The position numbers and the translations under genes are program-made. From Onthophagus taurus (taxonomy: Eukaryota > Arthropoda > Insecta > Coleoptera > Scarabaeidae), in contig NC_091976.1 of NCBI RefSeq assembly GCF_036711975.1, positions 9,796,001 through 9,860,000 on the forward strand: a DNA stretch of 64,000 bases, in the 5' to 3' direction. Of the stretch, positions 10,355-21,100 are shown piece after piece. Below the pieces are notes generated by a model. It did no database searches. It was not told where the DNA came from and was given only the letters and a program-made list of their open reading frames with translations. Position 1 is the first letter of the stretch, and each line of letters begins with the position of its first letter.

Positions 10355-12424
10355 ATGGAAGACACCGATTTAAGCTCCGATTCGGATTTAGATGCGTTAA
10401 TAAATTGTACGTTATTATATGCAGCTACAAAACTCAAGAGAAAAAAAAGGATATGGAAAAGCAGTTATTTACGAAAGCGTGAAACTCATGGAGAATTTCG
10501 TTTGACTTCAGAGTTTTCAGATGACCAGTTTACAAATTATTTCCGAATGAATCGTATGCAATTTGAAGAAATACACAATACTATTCAAAACAAAATCTAT
10601 CATGAAGGCAGCCGTGCACATAAAGAAATAACAACAAAAGAAAAACTAGCGGTATTTCTAAGGTGACTTTTTATTGGTGAAAATATTTTATTAGCGATAT
10701 CTCTATAATAAACAAAAAACTTGTTCTGAGACATTATCATGTAAATCGGAGGTTTCTTGTCGAAGTGTTGATCTAGGTGTAATTTCAGTTGAAGGATAGT
10801 CAAAGGATTCAAAGGAAAATTGAGTTGAAGATGAAGTTTGTGGTGTGGGTACTGTAGAGGGTAAGGATTCGACGGGTTGAGGTTGGGATAACGCACAAGG
10901 ACTAAATGGTAAATTTAAATTTTCTGCTTCAGAGGCAGATACAATACCAAATATTTTGCTTTTTACAAGATGTTGTAAATGAATTGGGAATCGCTTGGTT
11001 GTTTCGTACATACTCATAAAAAAATGGTACAGTTCGTCATTTTTTTCGATTTCAACTCTTCGCTTTCTATGCATATCCCTTTCCATACTTCGATGCTCTT
11101 GACGTGCTAAAGAAGCTTTAATTAAATGAGCAACATCACAGCCTTTTTTTCGTTTAGGTTTAGGTGCAGTTGTGAGCGTTCTGTGCACTTCTGCTTGGTC
11201 CTCGTCATTCTCTCCTTTTTCTTCTGTGTTTTCAATTTCAACTTCTTCTTCTTCAGTCTGTTCATTATCAAATTTATCTTCTGTTACATTGGTTTCTCGT
11301 GATCTATTTTGCATGTGCGCCAACAAAAATTCCATCTGTTTTTGATATTTCCATAGTTTGACACTTTTACCTCCTCCAGCACCGCTTTTCAGTTGTCCGT
11401 TCTTCTGCCTTCTTAAGGCGTAACGGTGACAATTACGTAATTTTGTCCAAGCATCTTTCGCTTCTTCACCTGTTAAATAAAGGTACGCTATTGAATACTT
11501 TTATATTTCAGATATTTGGCGTCAGGGAATAGTTATAAAAGTATTGGATATAGCTATAGATTAGGAGATCGCACAGTATCTAAGATTGTGAATGAAGTAT
11601 CAGCGGCTATATGGGAATGCCTGCAACAAACTTTCTTACCGGACCCCACAGAAGAACTGTGGAAACAAATTGCAAAGGAGTTTGAGCAAAGATGGCAATT
11701 TCCACATTGTGTGGGATCGATCGATGACAAACACATAGTGGTCAAGAAACCGGCCAAAAGTGGATCTTCTTATTTTAATTATAAACATACTTGTTCTATA
11801 GTACTAATGGCAACTGTAGACGCAAACTATAAATTTATTACGGTAGATATCGGGTCAATGGGACGATTTAGTGATGGGAATATATTTTCTAGCAGCATAC
11901 TATACAAGAAAATACAAAACAAAACTCTTAAGCTTCCGGAACCAGATATGATTAGCGGTGGTGAAAAAGAATTGCCTTATGTTTTTGTGGGGGACGAGGC
12001 TTTTCCATTACTAGAAAATTTAATGAGACCTTACCCCAAAAGAAAAGTTACAGCGAATTATGAAAATAAGGTATTCAATTATAGATTATCGCGCGCACGA
12101 CAAACAGTAGAATGTGCATTTGGGATACTAGCTGGGCGATTTCATGTTTTTAGAAAACCATTTGAAATCAAACTTGCTAGTGTTGATAATGTTGTTAAGG
12201 CAGCATGCGTTTTACACAATTACCTTAGAATGACTAGTACTGCTACAAATGTGGAGGATATTGCTGATGAAGAACTCCTCTCCGACCAACTAACTTCAAT
12301 ACGCTATAATAACTCGCGAAATTCAAGAAATGCTTTCTTAGTACGTGAAAATTATACACACTATTTCAATACTACAGGTGCTGTACAGTGGCAAAGAGAT
12401 AGCATATTACGAGGAAAATATTAA
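10355..12424 (+). CDS. Harbinger transposase (HARBI1-like), two exons, intact
   Basis: Exon 1 10355-10662 (ATG at 10355, MEDTDLSSDSDLDALIN; an in-frame ATG at 10331 is also possible) ends at GT 10663; exon 2 11512-12424 follows an ATATTTCAG acceptor. The join preserves frame and yields about 406 residues. Exon 1 has the FRLTSEFSDDQFTNYFRMN motif typical of HARBI1-type N-termini; exon 2 has FPHCVGSIDDKHI (first Asp), YVFVGDEAFPL (second Asp), and RQTVECAFGILAGRFHVF (Glu), closing with VKAACVLHNYLR. It cuts and joins DNA at TTA sites. Its 849-bp intron contains, on the other strand, the whole large exon of the MADF gene. Confidence 0.9.
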
Positions 12425-12644
12425 ACACATTTACAAAAAGAACATATAAAGTTACTTATAATAAGTTACTTATAATAAGAACATATAAACTATTTTCATA
12501 CTTACCATTGTTTAGTTTTAATTCTCTTGCAATATTTACCCAAATTTCATCTTTAAGTTTAATTTTCATATAGTCAGGGTTATTTGTATTATATAATACA
12601 TCATAGTTCCGTACCATTTCTATTAATTTTTCGCTGATACTCAT
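10703..12644 (-). CDS. Harbinger MADF/Myb-like DNA-binding protein, two exons, intact
   Basis: Exon 1 12644-12506 (ATG at 12644, SISEKLIEMVRNYDVLYN) ends at a GTAAGTATG donor; exon 2 11469-10703 begins after TTAACAG with EEAKDAWTKLRNCHRYALRR. The join is in frame, about 301 residues. Together the two pieces form a MADF domain (LIEMVRNYDVLY...WVNIARELK...AWTKLRNCHRY). The C-terminal half is acidic then basic (KPKRKKG) with a BESS-like SMYETTKRF stretch. In Harbinger transposons this partner binds the ends and brings the transposase to the nucleus. Its 1036-bp intron contains, antisense, transposase exon 2, so the two genes are interlocked. Confidence 0.88.
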
Positions 12645-13105
12645 TTTCACTATTGACCACTACTTACATAACCTTAAATATTAAGATCATAAACATTACA
12701 AATCCCTCACGTGTCGCTAAAATCTGTGTATCGTTTACTGCGCCACACGTTTCTGTCTCGCAAGTTACTGTTCTACCCTGTACTGCGTTGTAATATGCGA
12801 TTTCACGTCAAAATGTACTGTACACAGATTTCTACCCTGTACTGCGCTGCGTTGCCTGTGTCGCCTGGGTCCTTATGTGCGCCTAGCCTTAGATAAGGCA
12901 ACTTTTGCCGCGATACTATCTATAAATATAGCGAGTTTTGCTATGACAAGAAAATTTTAAAATGATTTTAAAAGGGTATATAGCATGTTTTTTAAAAAAA
13001 TTATGATTGAATGTGTTGAAATTTATAAAAATAATGTATTCCAATATCTAACTAAAATTTTGTAAAAAGTGGATAAGGCGAGTTTTGCTACTACACGCCT
13101 CAAAT

Positions 13106-13600
13106 ATAAATAACAGTTCAAAATAAAACTATGAATAAAAAAACTATAAACAAAAAAAAATTAACTAACTGCTAACTTTTAACTACAAATAGACCAGAAT
13201 AATATTTAAAGAAATAAAGAAAATATTCCAAAATAATATTTTTCGAAAACTGCTATTAAAAGTTGACTTTTGCGTAGTACTTAGCGACCGTCAAAACGAT
13301 AGTTTTTTGTCAACAGACGTCCAGCTACGACAATCAAAGAATTTGATACTATTAATTGTTAATTTATTGTTATGAACAAATTGTAAACACAAAATAATCA
13401 ACATTTAATTGTTTTATCATTTAATTTCATTTTTAAATGCGAATTTATAATAGTACATTTGTTCAATATGTGAGGTTAAATCGATGTGACGTTAAGTTTT
13501 TGACATAACATTAAATGAATTCTAAATGTCATTATCCTGAATTTGGTCTTTTTATTAATTTATAACTTTAGAATATGCAGTTTTCGAAAAAATGTTGTTT
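13106..13600. other. AT-rich non-coding spacer
   Basis: Right flank of the Sola element. No open frame or repeat that I can name. Confidence 0.4.
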
Positions 13601-13714
13601 GATACACGACAGCGAAATTCTTTTGCATTCTCGAACGATTTTTTTTGCTCGCTAAAGCTCGCAAAAAAAACTTTGGTTCTCGAATGCAAAAGTGTCATTT
13701 CGCTATCTTGTATC
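13601..13714. repeat. Small foldback repeat
   Basis: Arms GATACACGACAGCGAAATTC.TTTTGCATTCTCGAAC and the near complement GTTCTCGAATGCAAAAGTGTC..TTTCGCTATCTTGTATC enclose a T8-containing centre. Likely a small MITE or snapback repeat. Confidence 0.6.
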
Positions 13715-13745
13715 AAAAATAACTATTTAATACATATTAGGATCT

Positions 13746-13892
13746 ATTCATAGTGGGAGCGCCCAGCGTCGCGTTTGCGTCGCGTCGTGTTTGCATCTCG
13801 CTATGGAAACGCAACGCAAAACGTTTCGCAAAACATAGTTTCCATAGCGAGACGCGACTCACGACGCGACGCTGGACGCTCCCACTATGAAT
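13746..13892. repeat. MITE-like hairpin
   Basis: About 147 bp with near-perfect inverted arms starting ATTCATAGTGGGAGCG and ending CGCTCCCACTATGAAT; CG-rich (GCGTCGCG repeats) against an AT-rich background. Probably a non-autonomous DNA transposon; superfamily not determinable from this copy. Confidence 0.65.
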
Positions 13893-13904
13893 AAACCCTT
13901 ATAC

Positions 13905-15992
13905 CATTTGCTTATTGATATATATCCTAACCATAAGTTTCAAATGCTTTTCATCTGGTTCAAAATTCGTACAGTTTTTGTTGTCACCTGAAAATTTTGA
14001 CCGTACAAGGCATACGGCACTTAAGGAATCTTGCCCTATTTTATTGCGTTTTTTTGTTTTAACGTCATTAACTATTGAAAATACCCTTTCAGCCTCCGCA
14101 TTTGAATGAGGTAATGTTAAGATACATAAGTAACGCTAATTTTGAAATATTTTCAAATATAAATACCCTAGAAAAATCTTTAATTTTCTTTAATTCTAGC
14201 CAGAACTCAACACATGGCAGTTGTTGTAGATTCAGCTTTTCATTATCATCAAAATGAAATGGCAAAGACCGCCATTCTAAAATTACTTTATTCATATCAA
14301 TCATATTTTTATAAATATCTGTTACTATGGAGAGAGTATTTAAAGAGTCTCTTTTACTTAATGTTAACGCTGTTTTTGGCGTAATAAATTCAAATTCACT
14401 AAATAATTTATTAGAAAGTGGCAACCTTGACAACATTTCCTTAGAAACAGTAATATAAAAATTTAAAATATTTTCTCTACATTCTCTTTTGTCTTCAATG
14501 CTTAATGTGTCAAATAAAGCTTGACACTTATAGCCTGTGTATATTTGTTCTTGTGGTAAAAAATTACTAGAGTCAAGTATATTATGTTCTAAATATTCTT
14601 CTTTTAAAACGGCTGTTTTTAAAAAATGTTGCCCTATCTGTAAAAATAATTTGATACTCTCTTTTTTTAAAACATTAATCAATGATAATTTCGATTGAAA
14701 TAATGCATTAAATTGGTTCAGAAAATTGAGTGAATATTTAAGAAACATGAAATAGCATTTAATTTTTTTTTTTTTAATTTTCTAATATAAATGTAGCGGA
14801 TTTAAGATTGTGCTCATATACAGCAATGTCAAAAAAGGCAATTAGGACATCCCAATTTAGTGGCAGTCTTTCAATGCAGGCATGTCTGGATAACCACCGT
14901 GTTCCTGCTAATTTCAAAATGTTATAATGTTGGACATGAAAATATGATTGCATTTCCTTTAATTGGTCGCAACGTTTTGAGCTACCTCCTATATAGGAAT
15001 AAACATGATTTATTAGATCTTCCAATACTCCTGGAAGCTACATGCTTTACTAGCAATCAAGGCTGCTGAATAACATATGCATTTCAAAAGCACCAGGTGT
15101 GGTACATCAATTTTAAGTTTTGAATAAAACGAATTATTTTTTCCTACCATAACTGGTGCACCATCACAAGCTATGCCCAAAATGTTTGATTACGGAATTT
15201 TATGGTCATGTAGATAGGTTGTAAAGGTCGAATATAATTTCTCTGCACTGCAATCTGTTGCATTCAATTGAAGAAGTCCCAACAATTGACACTGAATTTT
15301 TTTATTTTTGTAGTTTATGTATTGTACAATAATGCAGAGAAGTTTATTTGTTGTTATATCAGTCACTCTCGTCAATTAAAATGGAAAATTTGTTCTAAAA
15401 TAATATTTAATTTGTTAGACAGTTACACTATTTTTTCTACAGTTTTAAAACTTACCTCTCGCAATATTTCATCTCATCAGTTTCTGCTTTGGCTATTACG
15501 TTTTTGATAATTGCTGTGCACTTGGTTTTTTTCAAATGAACGTCTTTTAATATTGGTGAATCCTGTAGTATATTTTTAAACATTGCTACTAAATGATCCA
15601 CTGTTGAAAATGCTATATTGTGTTCAGCAATATGGCTTGCAATTATAATTTCCGCACGTTTTACCTTTTTTTTATGGTCTAATTTATCTTGTTGTTCGGT
15701 AGTAGATGCATTGAATATCGCTCGTAGGGATGCACTTCCCTTTATTGCACGAAGATTTTGTGTATGCAAATTTGTATTGGCATGCTTTTGCAATTCACTC
15801 TTTCCATATACTAATATTTTTCCACATACTTTACATTTACATTTGTTCTTGGAATCTTTTACAAGTGCCGCCCAATCTTTAAATTCTTTATCCTTCCAGG
15901 CAATTGTAGCAAAACACTTTTTTCTTCGTGTTAAGTTTGATTGCTTTGGGACGTTTAATTTCGTCACTATCACTACTACTATTATCACCCAT
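13905..15992 (-). pseudogene. hAT transposase, frameshifted
   Basis: Starts at ATG 15992 (MGDNSSSDSDEIKRPK), then a BED-like finger CKCKVCGKILVYGKSELQKH, then the hAT core seen in several frames: TDITTNK with the first Asp region, GLLQLNATDCSAEKLY, a GIACDGAPVMVGKN-type second Asp near 15175, and GTRWLSRHACIERL. The C-terminal dimerisation motif LPHSNAEAERVFSIVN lies at about 14095-14050 and the frame runs on to about 13905. At least four frame breaks (about 15900, 15400-15375, 15180, 14760, 14090) separate the pieces, so it is inactive. It resembles the DUF4371-type hAT proteins of insects. Confidence 0.8.
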
Positions 15993-17323
15993 ACTTCTTT
16001 CAAATAAATCGGCGAATAAAACTTTTTCGATAATTGAGGTATTTATGAATTTATGAAATTAATCTTTCAACAAAGCGATGTGCACATAGAAGCACTGTTA
16101 AATCGACTGTCCCTCCTCCGAAAATTTCACCCCTTATATACGATTTTCTTGAAACAAATGAAAATCGGTTCATTGTGATTGGTTGGATTTTTCGGAGGGT
16201 CATTAATTTTATAATATTCCTATTGTTTTGAGGTTATAAAATTAATTTTATTAAATTCTACCTTAATCTTTTGAATTTCTCCAAAATGAGGTTTATTATT
16301 CTACTCTTTCAAATTTGACTAAAGGATTTGACGAAAATTTCACCCTACGTTATGAATTTTTGATGTTATAACTTTGTAACTACGAAAGGGATTTTCATCA
16401 ACAATATGTGTTATTAAGTATAAAATTATCGTTAGACTAACTAATAAGTATCCTAATTATAATATTTAAGTGGTTTGAAGTCTTTTAATAACAAATTAAA
16501 AAAATTAAATTAATATTATGTCAAATTTAAAAAATGAGGTTACAATCTCAATTCTAAACTTATTTAAGTTTCATGCTCTCTATTTAAATGCGATAACGGA
16601 TTATAAACATTAATGTTTGCTGTACAAACTTATAACTAATGTTATCCTCGATTGATTTTTAACGATTTATAGAAATTTTTACTTCGATATGATATAGGTA
16701 TCTTTCTTTTTAGAAAAAATAGATGGCCAATAGATGTCACTACATACTATACATACGACAAAACTCTATTACAGGTATTAAAAGATTAGTATGGCCCTAT
16801 ACATAAATGCTTATATTAAAAATTCGATATCATGAGCATGCACAAGGATCAACAATGAAAATTCCCTCTTTTGTTCAAAAATCCCTTTTTCCCTATTTGC
16901 TCAAAAATTCCCTCCCAAAAGAGAATTTCCCTCCCATATGACAACACTGTAGGGAACTCATCAAGGGACGGCCCTATAAATCGACGAACTAAAAATCTTA
17001 TTGACAAGAGAACTACAGAGCCATCTATTGTCGAGTGGCTATAAGTGGTATCCAATATTTGAACATATTATTCTAACAGATGTATTTGTATTTCTCTACC
17101 ATCGTCACTAATTCGCAAATTTCTTCATGCGAAAAGTTTACAGCACGATTTTTTTTTTTTGCTACCCATCTCAATTCGCACAACAACTTTTTACAAATGA
17201 AAACACGATACGATATTGTTACAAATAGCATAGAAAATGTACTGAAGGAGAAATAGACGATTGGGACTCCCGGTAATGTTCCAATTCTACCAACGTTTAT
17301 GCACGAATGGTAAAATCTTTTTC
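15993..17323. other. Non-coding AT-rich region
   Basis: Possible weak inverted repeat at about 16107-16202 (CCCTCCTCCGAAAAT and ATTTTTCGGAGGG). The open frames at 16849-17055 and 17073-17348 (minus) have no recognisable domain. Nothing else supported. Confidence 0.4.
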
Positions 17324-17613
17324 CTATTCCTCCATCCACCTCTTCCACTCCCTCCGTTTTCTGGCTAATTCCTTTTTATTTGCTAGAGTCTTCCCTCTTT
17401 TCTTCCCAAGTCCTGCTATTATTTCCTCCCACTTCTTCCTAGGTCTTCCCCTTTTTTTTTATCCTTATTCTTTGCTTCAAATACCTTTTTTATTATTGTG
17501 TTATGTTCCATTCTAATTACGTGGGCGTACCGGTTCAGTTGCTTTCTCTCTATTTTGCTGATTATCTCCTGTAGATCTACTCCCAGTCTAATTTTCTCAT
17601 TCCTTATTTCCAA
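17324..17613 (-). pseudogene. LINE reverse-transcriptase C-terminal fragment
   Basis: The minus strand shows the tail typical of insect non-LTR endonuclease-reverse transcriptases: NEKIRLGVDLQEIISKIERK, NRYAHVIRMEHNTI, then, after a frame slip near 17440, RKKWEEIIAGLGKKRG and a KRREWKRWMEE end with a stop at 17324. Only the last 100 residues or so remain, as expected of a 5'-truncated or decayed LINE copy. Confidence 0.6.
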
Positions 17614-17738
17614 AAAAAAATGGTAAAAATTTCATTTCCATTGCTGTGATGTTTCCTTCTTGTTTATCTTGGAGTGTCCATTATTCACTAGTATATGTTA
17701 ATATTTAGAAGGAGATATTTGTTTATCCCGTTAGCGAC

Positions 17739-17940
17739 ACGTAAAAATTGTTGTTCCAGGATAGGATAAAGGATTAAAAAACGACAATCAATTAATCATT
17801 CCAATATTTCGATTCTATATTGAATCTTCTTCAGGGAGTGAACTCACTACAAAATATCAAGTCAAAACTTTCAAATTACATAAAAGTACAAAAGTAACTC
17901 ACGATTGTAAAGAAACCGGGCAAAAATTAAATACAAAAGT
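17739..17940. repeat. Left inverted terminal repeat (pLTR) of the Penelope-like element, first part
   Basis: Complement of 42489-42639 plus part of 24895-24993, with one visible substitution (AAAGGA/AATGGA). It resumes after the Mag-like insertion at 22319 and runs to about 22377 (ACGCCGTTACAACC). Contains the hammerhead-like motif described under findings. Confidence 0.8.
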
Positions 17941-18115
17941 TGTAACAACTTGAATTAAACGACTTGTTTTAAAAGTACTTAGTTGTTTTATTATTATAAA
18001 AATATCTTACACTCCATCTTATACATGTTGTCTCTCACATCTTCTAAAAGGACCGAGAGCCCTCTATCGACACACCACGACATCTATCTTAAAGTTAACT
18101 GACTAACGTACTACA
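17941..18115 (-). repeat. 3' LTR of Mag-like element 1
   Basis: Ends TG...CA; identical by eye over 175 bp to 22144-22318. Confidence 0.93.
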
Positions 18116-21100
18116 TCCCCCCTCCCAAGTCTATACCCAACAAAGTCCCTCAAATGTGACGGTTCCTTTATTACTCTACCCGACCTCGTTTGCACAGATG
18201 AATCTGACGGTCTTGCTATCGGTTCACAATCTTTATTAACAACAACCTTACTTAAACTAGGCTTAGTACGATTTTTTACATATATGTCACTATCGGGAAT
18301 GTTGTCAATTTCAGTTAATTTAGGTCTAATTACTACATCATTATACGATTTTCGGAGATGCACACTATTGCGTCTAATATGCCTACCTGTATCTTTTTGT
18401 ACAATGTATGATCTAGGTGTATCATAAACATCCACTATTTTACCTGGAGCCCATGTTTTATTATCTAAATTTTGAATTAACACATTATCATCTTTATTAA
18501 AACTTTTAGGTTCAACTGATGTTTTATTATAACATGTTTCTGATTTTTTCTGATTATTCAACAATTGTTCATATACGTTATTACTCATTTGCGGTTTTAA
18601 ACTATTTTTAGTGCAAGGTAATTTATCCCTTAATGTTCTAGAAAATAACATTTGCGCAGGTGAATAGGACATACCCGTAATGGGCGTGTTCCTATACGTT
18701 AACAATGCCAAATATATATCTTGATCACTTTCTAAACACTTCTTCAACAATCTTTTTACTACACCTACTCCCCTTTCCGCTAAACCATTCGACTTAGGAT
18801 ATCTTGGACTAGATGTTATTACTTTTATTCCCCAACTGTCAGTAAATTTTTTAAAGTTGTAACTAGAAAATGGCATATTATCAGAAATAATAATTTCTGG
18901 AATTCCATGAACAGAGAATATTTGTTTTAATCTATTTATTACGTTACCAGCTGTTTTATTTTCCAACTCTTTAACCTCAATCCACTTACTGTAGTAGTCA
19001 ATTACAAGCAAATAGTCATGATTTTTGAACTGAAACAAGTCCATGCCAACTTTATTAAAGGGTAATTCCGGAATCTCATGACCAATAAACGTTTCTTTTG
19101 GATTCGATAAGTTGTATTTCTCACATACTTTGCATTGTCTTATAAGATTTTCTATATCCAGTGTAATTCCAGGCCAGTATAATAACGATCTAGCTCTAGC
19201 CTTACATTTATCAATTCCTAGATGACCTGTGTGTATTATATTAAGCATTTCTTTCCTAAGTGTTTTCGGAATTATAACTTTTTTACCCCAGTACAAAATT
19301 CCATTCTGTACCGTAATGTCATTTCTCAATTTATACAGTATTTTCAGTTCCTTACCTTCAACATTCTTATTGTTTTTAGGAAACCCTTCATTGTACCACT
19401 CAATATATGTTTTTAGATTTTCGTCCTTTCGACCTTCTTTTTGTAGTTGTAACAAACGACTATCAGATATAGGTAATTCAGCACTCATGCAATGTACTAC
19501 ATCTAATAAGCTCTTATCTTCTTGTCCAGTATTTTTTAAGTAATTTCTTGACAGGAAGTCTGCTATATACATCTTTGATCCAGGAACATACGTTACCTCC
19601 AACTTATACTTTAGTAACTTTAAAAGCATACGTTGTAATCTGGCACTGACCTTATTGATATCTTTTTTAACTATCGACACTAATGGTTTGTGGTCTGTTT
19701 CAACCTTTACCTTGTAACCATAGACAAACTGGTGATACTTTTCTACACCACAACAAATGGCGAATAATTCTTTTTCGATTGGTGCCCATCTGACTTGAGC
19801 TTCTGTTAAGCTTTTTGAGTAAAAAGAAACGGGTTGTCCATTTTGTAATAAACACGCGCCAACCCCATTTTTTGAGCTGTCTGTTTGTAAAGTGATAGGC
19901 ATTTCTTTATCAAAAACTCTCAATGTAGGTGATTGAGTTATTTTTTCTTTTAAAATTGTAAATGCTTTGTTTTCATTTTCCCCCCAATTCCAAGAATTAT
20001 CTTTTTTAGTTAACTCTCTTAGAGGGGCTGTGATTTCAGCAAACCGTGGAATAAATTTGCTTATGTAGTTACACATTCCAAGAAATTTCTGTACCCCTTT
20101 CACGTTTTTTGGTGGTTCTAATTTAAGAATTGTGTTTACATTATCAGGGTCGCAACTTATGCCTTTTTCAGACAAAATTAATCCTAAGAATTTAACTTGA
20201 TTTATTCTGTATTGGACCTTATTTTTATTAAACTTAACATTAAATCTTTTTGCACGATCTATAACTGTTTGTAAAACTCTATCATGTTTTTCCAAAGTAG
20301 TTCCTGAAATAATTATATCATCAAAATAGGTCTCTACTCCTTCTATGTTATTAAAAATTGAAAACATTAAATTTTGCATTATTTCTGGAGCAGATGATAT
20401 ACCAAATGGCATTCGTAAGAACCGATATACTCCAAACGGTGTTCCGAAAGAACATAATTTGCTACTTTGTTTATCTAGTTTCACTTGGAAAAACCCATCT
20501 TTCATATCCAAGACTGAGAAAAACTTTTTTCCTGCTAATCTACTACAAATTTCTTCCAGAGATGGAATTTGACATTTTTCTCTTATTATGTACTGATTTA
20601 AATATCTTGGATCCAGACAAAGTCGTAAACTTCCATCTGGTTTTTGAACTACTACTAGATTATGGCACCATTCTGTTGGTCCTTCAACTTTTTCTATAAT
20701 TTTATTACTTTCTAGTTTATTTAGAGCTATTTTCAGCTGTGGTTTAATCGATTCTGGAATTCTCCTTAGCGGTTTTATTATTGGTTCAGCATCATCTTTT
20801 AATTTAATTTTACACATGCCTATATTCCCTAAACCCTCAAACACACTTGAATTTTCTTTTATAAATTGGGTTTTATCCTTACTAACTTGGACATTTATTT
20901 TATCAACTCTTTTTATTAAACCTAATTTTAAACAATCTTCTAAACCTAGGATCGGTATTGCTCTACTTTCTTTTATAATTACAAACCTAACCTTACTTTC
21001 TTTTTCATTTATATTACATTTTAGATTAACTGTCCCTAATGGTTTTATTTTATTTCCGTTATAAACTACTAATACAGTGTTTGTTTTTTCTAAAACTAGA

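Larger units (their letters stand above)
10238..12888. mobile_element. PIF/Harbinger DNA transposon, complete, nested in the Sola element
   Basis: Ends GGCTAGGCGCACATAAG and its complement (CTTATGTGCGCCTAGCC), flanked on both sides by TTA (10235-10237, 12889-12891), the canonical Harbinger 3-bp target. The 2651-bp element carries the two usual Harbinger genes, a DDE transposase and a MADF/Myb-like DNA-binding protein, both intact after splicing. Removing the element plus one TTA restores the Sola sequence, so it inserted after Sola. Confidence 0.9.
7564..13101 (-). mobile_element. Sola-type DNA transposon, complete, containing a nested Harbinger element
   Basis: Perfect 31-bp terminal inverted repeats (7564-7594 and 13071-13101, starting GAGGCGTGTAGTAGC) flanked by a 4-bp duplication AAAT (7560-7563, 13102-13105). 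A 4-bp duplication and GAG termini fit the Sola2 group as I recall it. Subterminal copies of a GCRAGTTTTGCTA motif occur at about 7769, 7798, 12894 and 12929. Without the nested Harbinger (10238-12888 plus TTA) the element is about 2.9 kb and carries a single spliced transposase with no visible lesion. Confidence 0.8.

Noticed and set aside
16107-16202. Inverted repeat CCCTCC..CGAAAAT as a MITE
   Set aside because: Short, imperfect arms and no target duplication that I can define.
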